A stretch of 64,000 bases of DNA, from assembly GCA_039817415.1 (NCBI GenBank), contig JBCBVV010000010.1, positions 1-64,000 on the forward strand, written 5' to 3'. The translations under genes were made by a program, and so were the position numbers. Positions 43,084 through 50,703 of this stretch are shown one piece after another. How positions within the stretch are numbered: position 1 is the stretch's first letter; each line of letters begins with the position of its first letter. This stretch comes from JALEFZ01 sp039817415 (GTDB lineage Bacteria; Bacteroidota; Bacteroidia; J057). The notes under the pieces are model-generated. The model did no database searches. It was not told the origin of the DNA and saw only the letters and a program-made list of their open reading frames with translations.

Positions 43084-44826
43084 ATGAAAAGGACTGCATT
43101 TAATTCAAAAATCTTAGGCATCCTCTTTCTTTGTTGCCTATCAGTTTCCTGTGATAGCTCATTCCTGAATATCAAGCCCAACGGAAGCCTCGATGCTTCT
43201 GTATTAGGTACAGAAGAAGGAATTGAAACACTTGTCATAGGCGTCTATTCCTTACTAGATGGTGTCTCAGCCAATGGATTTGGGTGGGAATCTGCCTCTT
43301 CCAACTGGGTGTTTGGTTCTATCAGATCATTGATCGCCAATAAAGGTTCTGATGCCGGAGATCAATCAGACATCAATCCATTAATCTCCTATACAGAGGT
43401 TGCCACAAATTCCTTCCTCAATATCAAATGGAGGTCGCTCTATGACGGTGTGGCTCGTTCCAATTCGGCGATTAATGTTGTCCTCAATGCAGAGGAGGAT
43501 GGAAATATTACCTCCGAAATTGCTGAATCCAATATCAATCAATTGAGGTTGTTAAGGGGCCATTTTCATCTAGAAGCCTACAAATTGTGGGGAGAAAAGA
43601 TTCCTTACCTAGATGAAAATACTGACCCCATTACAGTTGGAAATCCAGGTGGTGTGGAGGATCAGATTATCGCCGATTTACAGGCCGGAACCCAACTTCC
43701 AAATGACATGGGACAGGTTGGTAGGTTCAATGGTACGGTTGCCCGTGTCCTTCTTGCTAAGGGATTGATGCAAATGAAGGGAGATTATACCGCTGCCAAC
43801 GAACAACTACAGTGGGTGATCGACAACGGAACCAAGCCCGATGGAAGCCCAATTGGCTTGCAAGAAAAGTATGGGGACATATTCGAGGTAGCCAATCGAA
43901 ATGGCTTGGAATCTATTTATACCGTTCAATATTCGGTTAATGATGGTTCTGGTGGCTGGAATGGTGGATGGGGAGAAGTTCTTAATTTTCCCTATAAGCC
44001 TTCTGAGTCTCCTGGCGGTTGCTGTGGCTTCTTTCAACCAAATGAAGAGTTTGTCAATTCATTTCGTACATCCAATGGATTGCCTCTACTAGACAAAAGT
44101 TATAACAACGATCCGGTATTGACCGATCAGGGATTGATTCCTTCGGACGATTCTTATGTTGAGGATGTAGGTCCTCTTGATCCAAGGTTGGATTGGACTG
44201 TAGGGCGAAGAGGTATTCCCTATCTAGATTGGGGAGATCATACAGGACAAGATTGGATTAGGGATCAATCCTATGCTGGCCCCTTTAGCCCTAAAAAACA
44301 AGTATATCAAAAAGCAGAAGAGGGGAGTGCGACCGAGGTCGGAAACTGGACCTCTGGTTGGACTGCGAATGGCTACCGTATGATCAGGTATGCCGATGTC
44401 CTACTGCTGAAAGCCGAATGTGAGGTAGAAAATGGGAACTTGGAGGCTGCTCGTTCATGGGTGAATCAGGTGAGGCAACGAGCTGCGAATCCCGATGGTT
44501 TTGTGAAAGAGGAGGATGGAGTTACGGACGCAGCCAACTATGTCATCGAAACGTACGATGAGGCCTGGACGGATGCCAGCTTGGCCATGGAAGCTGTCAT
44601 GATGGAAAGAAAGTTAGAATTGGGGATGGAGGGCCATAGGTTCTTTGACCTAAAGAGAAGAGGGAGTTCATACACAGAAAATGAGATCAATAGGATTTTA
44701 GCCTTACAGAGAGATTTAAGGCCTTCCATGTATTTTTCAGCAGATTACAGTTCAAACGATTTTCATTATCCTATTCCACAGCGCCAAATTGACTTAAGCA
44801 ATGGCAACTTGACCCAGAATAGGTAG
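43084..44826 (+). CDS. SusD/RagB-family lipoprotein (copy 2, orphan)
   Basis: 580 residues, lipidated Cys23 (CCLSVSC, then DSSFLNIKPNGSLDASVLG). It aligns with copy 1 almost without gaps, and long blocks are the same (GRRGIPYLDWGDHTGQDW, MMERKLELGMEGHRFFDLKR). The DNA differs more than the protein: synonymous sites have shifted to ordinary codons (AGA/AGG for Arg, AAT for Asn). It follows the FG-GAP gene by 55 bp and has no SusC of its own. It may share the upstream SusC or replace copy 1 under other conditions. Confidence 0.95.
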   Translation: MKRTAFNSKILGILFLCCLSVSCDSSFLNIKPNGSLDASVLGTEEGIETLVIGVYSLLDGVSANGFGWESASSNWVFGSIRSLIANKGSDAGDQSDINPLISYTEVATNSFLNIKWRSLYDGVARSNSAINVVLNAEEDGNITSEIAESNINQLRLLRGHFHLEAYKLWGEKIPYLDENTDPITVGNPGGVEDQIIADLQAGTQLPNDMGQVGRFNGTVARVLLAKGLMQMKGDYTAANEQLQWVIDNGTKPDGSPIGLQEKYGDIFEVANRNGLESIYTVQYSVNDGSGGWNGGWGEVLNFPYKPSESPGGCCGFFQPNEEFVNSFRTSNGLPLLDKSYNNDPVLTDQGLIPSDDSYVEDVGPLDPRLDWTVGRRGIPYLDWGDHTGQDWIRDQSYAGPFSPKKQVYQKAEEGSATEVGNWTSGWTANGYRMIRYADVLLLKAECEVENGNLEAARSWVNQVRQRAANPDGFVKEEDGVTDAANYVIETYDEAWTDASLAMEAVMMERKLELGMEGHRFFDLKRRGSSYTENEINRILALQRDLRPSMYFSADYSSNDFHYPIPQRQIDLSNGNLTQNR

Positions 44827-44958
44827 CAATATAGGAGATTGACAGGAGGCATTTGTCCCTTATATGGCCTCCCCATTTTGGTGGATTTGAAGATGTCCCT
44901 TTGTATGGCAACTTCAAATTCACCATTTTCATATGACACACACAATCACCCTAGCATT

Positions 44959-47025
44959 ATGTCTGATCATCCCAATAGAGCCTTAGAATTCAATGAGTCC
45001 TTGGATATGAATAGCAAGGAGAGGAAAAATCATCTCTTTGTCATAGGTATCAACAAGTACCAGCATGCCAATAAACTCAACAACGCCAGAAGGGATGCCG
45101 AGACATTTAAGAAAATCCTTCTATCACGCTATCAGTTTGATGCTGAATCAGTCCATGAACTTTACGATGAGGAGGCTACGCGTAGGAATATTCTCAAAAC
45201 CTTTGATCAATTATCCAACACCTTAACGGAAGAGGATAACCTCATTATTTATTTTTCGGGTCATGGGGTATTGTACAAAGGCTTAGGATATTGGGTGCCA
45301 GTGGATTGCGAAACCGCCATTACGGATGGAATCCCTAATGATCGGATCAATAACTTCCTTCAGTTTATCAAGGCGCATCACATTTACTTGATCATAGATG
45401 CTTGTTATTCAGGCTCATTCATCTCCAGGGACTTTGAAAAAACCTTGAATTTGATGGAAGCCTATCCTTCGAGAAGGGTGCTTACTTCGGGTCGAAATGA
45501 AGTGGTTTCTGATGGAGCAAGTGGAACTCATTCTCCCTTTTTCTCAGCGATAAAGTCTTATTTAGAAGCAGAAAATGGCCCAGTTACGGCAAGTGAATTA
45601 GAAAACCACGTCATTCACAATACACCACGCTCAGCTAATCAACTGCCTTTGGCATCTTATATTCAGGGAACGGGGGATCAAAGTGGGCAAATGGTCATTT
45701 ATCCTCGTAAGGATGAGGCAAAAGAGTGGGCGCATGCCAAGCAATCCAATAACATCACTGATTATAAGAATTTCCTAGAGAGGCATCCTAAGAGTATTTA
45801 TGCTGAGGAAGCCAGTTGGGAAATCGCAAGTTTGAGTAAGGAGTTGGTGGACTATAGATTCTACCTAAATGCCTATCCATCAGGTAAACATGCCAAGCAA
45901 GCCATCGAAAAGTTGGGGGCAATTGAGGAGGAAAAGGTATTTCTATCCGCCAAAACCCGAGGAGAAGCAGCCTTGAGGAAGTACATCCTTGATTATTCTC
46001 CCAATGGTTTATTCATCCAGGAAGCCAAGCGTGAGATTGAAACCCTACACGCCCATGAAATTTCAACTACACCTGCTTCGACTGCCTATTCCTCACATCT
46101 TCCGAATAAGGCACAAACAGCAGACGAAACTGCCTTTAGGCTGGAAAAGTGGTTGCCATATGCTTTGATCGGTATCTTCTTATCCATAATTGTAGTATTT
46201 GTGGTGAGAAACCTAAACTCTACTTCGGAGGGCTCCACCAATCGGATTGATCAGGTAAAAGTCGATGAAAGAATCCTGAAAGAGTATACTGAAACCTTCC
46301 GACAAATTAGAGCGGCCTTTGAGGAAGCTTGCCTAGCGCAGAATATGGACTTAATGGAGGATGTTGAGGATGCTTTGGTAGAGGTCAAGAAATTGATGGA
46401 TACAGAAGAAGTCAATAAGCTTCAAAAAGAAGTACAGGACTGGAAAAAGAAGCACAATACCTATGAAGAATGGATGAAAATTGCGGCCTTGGTTTATGAG
46501 GAAGCTGTTGCCGCAGACGATCCAGATGGAATAAAAAAAGCCCAAGCCTACTTGGATAGGGCCAAAAAAATCAAGAAGACGGATGAAACCAGGAAGTTCG
46601 ATGAAGCGATCACCCAATGGAACAAAAAATATGAGGAAGTAATGACCGGTTTACAAAGCCAACAGGAGAGGGAAAATGAAAGGCGAAAGGCTGCAGTTAG
46701 ATTTGAAATTGAGAAAAACGCCAGAAACTCTCATTTCATGGCGAATAGGGATCTGAAAGCCATTTATGAAATCCTAAATAACCTTGAAAAAAGTAAATAC
46801 GGATTCAAAACAAGGGAAATCGAAAGTTTAGCAGGTTACTACGTAATGCTAGGGGAGGTGGTCCAGTCTTTGGATTACATGGACAAATACGCTAGCAGAG
46901 GGGCTTCCTACATAAAAAAAGCAAAGGATGTGACTATCAAATACTATAGGGGCGTTAAATCCCCCCAAATGACCGAATTGCAGCAAAATTGGTTGAAGGC
47001 CTACTTTGAAAAAATGGGCTATTGA
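44959..47025 (+). CDS. Caspase-like (C14) protease with membrane helix and coiled-coil domain
   Basis: 688 residues. The N-terminal 250 residues are a caspase/metacaspase-type peptidase: LFVIGINKYQHANKLNNA, catalytic His102 in YFSGHGVLY, catalytic Cys149 in LIIDACYSGSF, and a late ANQLPLASYI segment. Residues about 255-330 look like short helical repeats, a membrane helix lies at about 399-420, and the rest is charged helical coiled coil (AAFEEACLAQNMDLMEDVED and similar). The protease faces the cytoplasm if the N-terminus is inside. Bacterial members act in proteolysis-triggered stress, defence or cell death, and the substrate here is unknown. The start at 44959 is the first ATG giving a sensible N-terminus; ATG 45007 is possible. 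Confidence 0.88.
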   Translation: MSDHPNRALEFNESLDMNSKERKNHLFVIGINKYQHANKLNNARRDAETFKKILLSRYQFDAESVHELYDEEATRRNILKTFDQLSNTLTEEDNLIIYFSGHGVLYKGLGYWVPVDCETAITDGIPNDRINNFLQFIKAHHIYLIIDACYSGSFISRDFEKTLNLMEAYPSRRVLTSGRNEVVSDGASGTHSPFFSAIKSYLEAENGPVTASELENHVIHNTPRSANQLPLASYIQGTGDQSGQMVIYPRKDEAKEWAHAKQSNNITDYKNFLERHPKSIYAEEASWEIASLSKELVDYRFYLNAYPSGKHAKQAIEKLGAIEEEKVFLSAKTRGEAALRKYILDYSPNGLFIQEAKREIETLHAHEISTTPASTAYSSHLPNKAQTADETAFRLEKWLPYALIGIFLSIIVVFVVRNLNSTSEGSTNRIDQVKVDERILKEYTETFRQIRAAFEEACLAQNMDLMEDVEDALVEVKKLMDTEEVNKLQKEVQDWKKKHNTYEEWMKIAALVYEEAVAADDPDGIKKAQAYLDRAKKIKKTDETRKFDEAITQWNKKYEEVMTGLQSQQERENERRKAAVRFEIEKNARNSHFMANRDLKAIYEILNNLEKSKYGFKTREIESLAGYYVMLGEVVQSLDYMDKYASRGASYIKKAKDVTIKYYRGVKSPQMTELQQNWLKAYFEKMGY

Positions 47026-47141
47026 GAAGCTAAATGAGGGCTAGGTTTATAGTCCAACCTATTACCTAATCTGTTCAATTTTATCACAGAATATCCTCGT
47101 AGTTATTTGCAAAAGGCAATTTCAATTCAGACTTTGAGAAC

Positions 47142-47699
47142 ATGAGCACAAATGAAAACCCGAACCTACCCAAGGTGGAGGACAGCCCTTTTGAAGAATT
47201 TCTACCCCAAAAAACTTCATTCATCGAAAACTTTGTGTGGATGAAAATCTCCTTCTGGCTTTCCATGATTTTCTTCGTTTTAACGGTGGTTTCCTTTTTT
47301 ATCGATTTGTCCAGCTATTTCAATCCTTTCTGGTTGGTGATGCACCTCTTTTTTATCTGGATACTTATCAAATCGTTTGTTGCCTTGAAGAAAATTCATA
47401 AGGAGGAATTCAAAGAGACCAAAGTCCTGACCCTTACCAGATTGATAGGGATGATTATGATGCTATGTTATTGGGGTTGGGGATTGTGCAATACGATATA
47501 TGATTTATTTTTCATTCTTCCGTCTTCCGATATTCTAGCTCAAGGCAATCAAGTGTGGATTCTGATTTTTTTAATCTTTGCCATTTACAGTCTCATTGGA
47601 GCTGCCTTAAGCTACTATGTAATAAGAGCCATAAAAATCATGTATCAGGTCGATCGTATGGAATATGAATTTGTAGACTCCTCCCTATTTGTCAAATAG
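47142..47699 (+). CDS. Four-helix membrane protein downstream of the caspase-like gene
   Basis: 185 residues. After a polar N-terminal 30 residues come four hydrophobic helices (about 36-58, 64-85, 103-124, 133-157), with KSFVALKKIHKEEFKETKVL between the second and third. The shape recalls DUF4328-type membrane proteins, but I am not sure of the family. It follows the caspase-like gene by 116 bp on the same strand and could be its membrane partner or an unlinked gene. Its last 15 bases overlap the end of the convergent response-regulator gene. Confidence 0.65.
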   Translation: MSTNENPNLPKVEDSPFEEFLPQKTSFIENFVWMKISFWLSMIFFVLTVVSFFIDLSSYFNPFWLVMHLFFIWILIKSFVALKKIHKEEFKETKVLTLTRLIGMIMMLCYWGWGLCNTIYDLFFILPSSDILAQGNQVWILIFLIFAIYSLIGAALSYYVIRAIKIMYQVDRMEYEFVDSSLFVK

Positions 47700-48371
47700 A
47701 ATAAATCCTTGGCCATGCACATTTTCGATTCTCACCTGACTGTCTTTTGAAAGGTATTTTCTTAACCTAGACACAAAGACGTCCATGCTTTTTCGAGTAA
47801 ATTCATCGGTCGCACCCCAAATTTGATGGAGGGCAATCTTTCGAGACGTAAGCTCTCCTTTATGTTGGCAAAGGAGCTTAAGTAGTTCAGCTTCTCTGGC
47901 AGTTAACTTGGTGATTTCTCCCTCACAACTCAGTTGAAACTGAGCAGGAATAAAGGTGTATTTTCCTATAGAGATTTTCTCGGGTAGGCTTTTTTGTACC
48001 TGTGTTTGCCTAAGCAGAGCATGGATTTTGGCCACGAGTAGTTCCTCATCTACGGGCTTGGTGATGAAATCGTATGCCCCGATCTTGTATCCCTTGAGCA
48101 TGTCTATCTTCAAAGACTTGGCACTCAGGAATATAAAGGGTAGTTGTTCATGTTTTTGATGAAGGAGCTTGGCAAAGCCAAATCCATCTAATCCAGGTAA
48201 CATGATATCCAATATGGCTAGCTGAAATAGATGATCCTCAAGCAAGTTAATGGCCTCTTCTGCACTTTTAGCCCAACTTACTTGGAAGCCTTGTAAATCT
48301 AGGTATTCTGAGAGAATGTACCCAAAGCTATGATCATCCTCCAACAAGAGTATATGTAGGCTTTGTTCCAT
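47685..48371 (-). CDS. OmpR-family response regulator
   Basis: 228 residues. The receiver domain has the acidic pair Asp12 and Asp13, phospho-acceptor Asp55 in LAILDIMLPG, the switch serine in FLSAKS and Lys in FITKPVDEE. The C-terminal winged helix shows LTAREAELLKLLCQHKGEL, SRKIALHQIWG and DVFVSRLRKYLSKD with VHGQGFIL. Its ATG overlaps the stop of the kinase gene by one base, so the pair is translated together. Targets are not known, but an OmpR-like direct repeat stands before the operon. Confidence 0.95.
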   Translation of the reverse strand: MEQSLHILLLEDDHSFGYILSEYLDLQGFQVSWAKSAEEAINLLEDHLFQLAILDIMLPGLDGFGFAKLLHQKHEQLPFIFLSAKSLKIDMLKGYKIGAYDFITKPVDEELLVAKIHALLRQTQVQKSLPEKISIGKYTFIPAQFQLSCEGEITKLTAREAELLKLLCQHKGELTSRKIALHQIWGATDEFTRKSMDVFVSRLRKYLSKDSQVRIENVHGQGFILFDK

Positions 48372-49723
48372 CAGCTGAAGGTGATTATGAATTCAGAACC
48401 ATGATGATAATCCTTGTTTAGGCTCAATTGACCTTGATGCCCCTCTATGATTCGCATGGCGTAGTTGAGGCCTAAACCGAATCCTTGACCTTTGTATTCG
48501 TTGTCCTTTTGCCCTCGAAAGAAGCGTTCGAATATTCGGTCTTGATAGACCTTATCTATGCCGGGGCCATTGTCTTTTATGCTAATGATCCGCTTACCCT
48601 CCTTTTCAAATGTAGAAAGCCAAATAGAAACCCCTTTTTGAGAGTATTTCAAGGCATTTTCTACCAAGTTCACCAAGCTATTGGACAAATGGACAGAGTC
48701 GGCCATAAATTCCTGCTGATGAAGGTTTAAGTCAAAATTGACCTGCGCTTCTTTTTCCTCTATGAGCACCTTTAATCTGCTAGGAACATGCTGCAATAAC
48801 TCATGCAAATTTACAGGGCCCTTGACCAGTTGAAGCCCTTGTTCGTCTATCATGGACAAAGTAAGGAGTTGATCAACTTGTTTTTCTAGCATCAGGCTTT
48901 CCTTTTCGATGAGGTTATGATAGGAGGCTGTTTTGGAGGGATCATGGGCTTGTTTCAAGACACGTGAGGCTAGCCTTATAGAAGCCAAGGGTGTTTTGAA
49001 TTCATGGGTCATGTGGTTGAAGAAGTCATCTTTGACTTGGCTGATTTCTTTGAACCTGGTATAGGCATCATGGATTCGTTGAAAAAGAAGGAGGACAATG
49101 AGCAGTAGAAGGACATTTGCCAAGAATAGCCAGATTAAAGATTGTATGGTAGAAGAAAGAGAAAAGGGCTTATACAAGCTGAGCCAAAGCGTATCATCTG
49201 AGAGCTTTACCAGGTCAGTTACAGGGCTGTAGTATTGGAAAGTAGCGTTTTCAGTTAATCTTTTGGTATAGGCTTCCTTACTTTCTCCCTCTTGCTGAGG
49301 TGTCTTTTTGACTGTGGAAAAGGAAAGAATACAGCTTATGCAGGACTTGATATCTGACGCTAGTAATAAGCTCGAGTTTTCCTTCGAGCTAGCTAGAATC
49401 ACGCCATGTTCCTTCTTTTGGTAAAGGGCAAATTCGACTTTCTGCTCAATTCCGACATCCTGTAGATATTGTTGGGCGACTTTTTGAACCTCTTCCCAGG
49501 GAATATTGCCTTGGATAATGGAGTCTCCATGAAAGAAATCATGTCCAATGGCATTGATCGCCAATGCCATTTCCCCCACATGTCTTTTTAGGCTTTGGTC
49601 TGCCTCTTCTTCCTGAAGTTGAATCGCCCTATATAACCAACTTACCTGCATCAAGATCAGGATGGCCAGACAAATGAGGCCTATCCACTGAAGGCCTTTA
49701 TAAGATTGAATCAAGGATTTCAC
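48371..49723 (-). CDS. Membrane sensor histidine kinase with extracytoplasmic CxxC
   Basis: 450 residues. Membrane helices at about 12-32 and 195-214 frame a 160-residue extracytoplasmic sensor. That sensor contains Cys128-x-x-Cys131 (KSCISCILSF), which could bind metal or respond to redox. The kinase core has His240 in FFNHMTHEFKTPLASIR, the N-box NSLVNLVENALKYS, DNGPGID, and GFGLGLNYAMRI. It should phosphorylate the OmpR-type regulator encoded next. The two-gene operon is divergent from the DUF6624 gene at 49890. Confidence 0.93.
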   Translation of the reverse strand: MKSLIQSYKGLQWIGLICLAILILMQVSWLYRAIQLQEEEADQSLKRHVGEMALAINAIGHDFFHGDSIIQGNIPWEEVQKVAQQYLQDVGIEQKVEFALYQKKEHGVILASSKENSSLLLASDIKSCISCILSFSTVKKTPQQEGESKEAYTKRLTENATFQYYSPVTDLVKLSDDTLWLSLYKPFSLSSTIQSLIWLFLANVLLLLIVLLLFQRIHDAYTRFKEISQVKDDFFNHMTHEFKTPLASIRLASRVLKQAHDPSKTASYHNLIEKESLMLEKQVDQLLTLSMIDEQGLQLVKGPVNLHELLQHVPSRLKVLIEEKEAQVNFDLNLHQQEFMADSVHLSNSLVNLVENALKYSQKGVSIWLSTFEKEGKRIISIKDNGPGIDKVYQDRIFERFFRGQKDNEYKGQGFGLGLNYAMRIIEGHQGQLSLNKDYHHGSEFIITFS

Positions 49724-49762
49724 ACCCTAACATACCTACAATTTAGGTGGACTAAAACTTCC

Positions 49763-49784
49763 TTAAGGTTTCATTAAGCCTTTT
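49763..49784. promoter_or_regulatory. 11-bp direct repeat, OmpR-type operator candidate
   Basis: TTAAGGTTTCA (49763-49773) is followed directly by TTAAGCCTTTT (49774-49784), so TTAAG recurs at 11-bp spacing. OmpR/PhoB regulators bind such head-to-tail repeats. It lies 40-60 bp before the kinase start in the divergent region, which would fit autoregulation. Confidence 0.4.
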
Positions 49785-49889
49785 CGCTTTTTCTTGGTGA
49801 ACATTCGCACAAGAGCTCTTATTTCCAAGCTTGATCTTGACCTATTTGGGTCTATCCAGACAAGGGGTTTGGTGTTTGACCTGAAAACT

Positions 49890-50615
49890 ATGCTGTATCA
49901 TAACATTATTTCTACTCTCATTTTGATGATGTGCTTGTCTTGCTCATCTGTATTCGCCCAATCCTACGATTTGAAAAGGGTAGTGGAGGCTGATGAAGCT
50001 GAAAGACTAAAAATGATTGTCGATGAAATCGCCCAAAAGGATCAATTGTATCGATCCTACCTCCAAAGAGGCACAACAGATGATGCCGTTCTGGCCAGAA
50101 TTGACTCCGTATATGAGGAGGCGGGCTTTGAAGCGATGATGGCCTATGAAAGAAGCCTTAACCTGGAGCTGGACCCATCCGTCCGTGATTCTTTGTGGAA
50201 GCTACAACAAATGGAGGACCTGGGAAATCACATGAAGCTTAGGGGTATTTTTGATGCCTATGGATATTTACCTGAAGAAATGCTAGGAAAGAATTTTACC
50301 ATGCAAATGGTTGTACTTCTGCATCCTCCTGCCGACTGGAATATAGATCAATACCTAGAGGAATATTCCGAACTTCTTATAAAAGAAGTAAAAGCTGGAA
50401 GAATGCCTGCTAAAGCCTATGCTACTTTCTTTGACAACATCCGAATCAAAATCCTCGGCGAACCTCAATTGTACGGAACCAATCAGGTATACAGTAGGTC
50501 CCAAGGCAAGGTTCTCCCTCCTGAAATAGTGGATCTTGAGAAGAGCAATGCTGCAAGAATGGCAATAGGCTTGGAACCCTTGACGGAAGGGGAGTATCGT
50601 TTGATGGGGGAATAG
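49890..50615 (+). CDS. DUF6624-like secreted protein
   Basis: 241 residues from ATG 49890, chosen because it gives a signal peptide (ISTLILMMCLSCSSVFAQ); a GTG 32 codons upstream has no such feature. After an EADEAERLKMIVDEIAQKDQ helix, RSYL, IDSVYEEAGF and a late block around MQMVVLLHPPADWNI, YLEEYSELLIKEVKAG and the ending FFDNIRIKILGEPQLYGTN match my recall of the DUF6624 pattern. The conserved His and the QLYGT end suggest a ligand site. The function is unknown, and it is not clearly linked to either neighbour. Confidence 0.75.
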   Translation: MLYHNIISTLILMMCLSCSSVFAQSYDLKRVVEADEAERLKMIVDEIAQKDQLYRSYLQRGTTDDAVLARIDSVYEEAGFEAMMAYERSLNLELDPSVRDSLWKLQQMEDLGNHMKLRGIFDAYGYLPEEMLGKNFTMQMVVLLHPPADWNIDQYLEEYSELLIKEVKAGRMPAKAYATFFDNIRIKILGEPQLYGTNQVYSRSQGKVLPPEIVDLEKSNAARMAIGLEPLTEGEYRLMGE

Positions 50616-50703
50616 GGGTAATTGGTTTGAAATTTCGTTACCTATTGGCTTTCGGCATATGTAATAGGTGAAAGTATTAATTGTAATACCTAACCTAAAA
50701 ATT

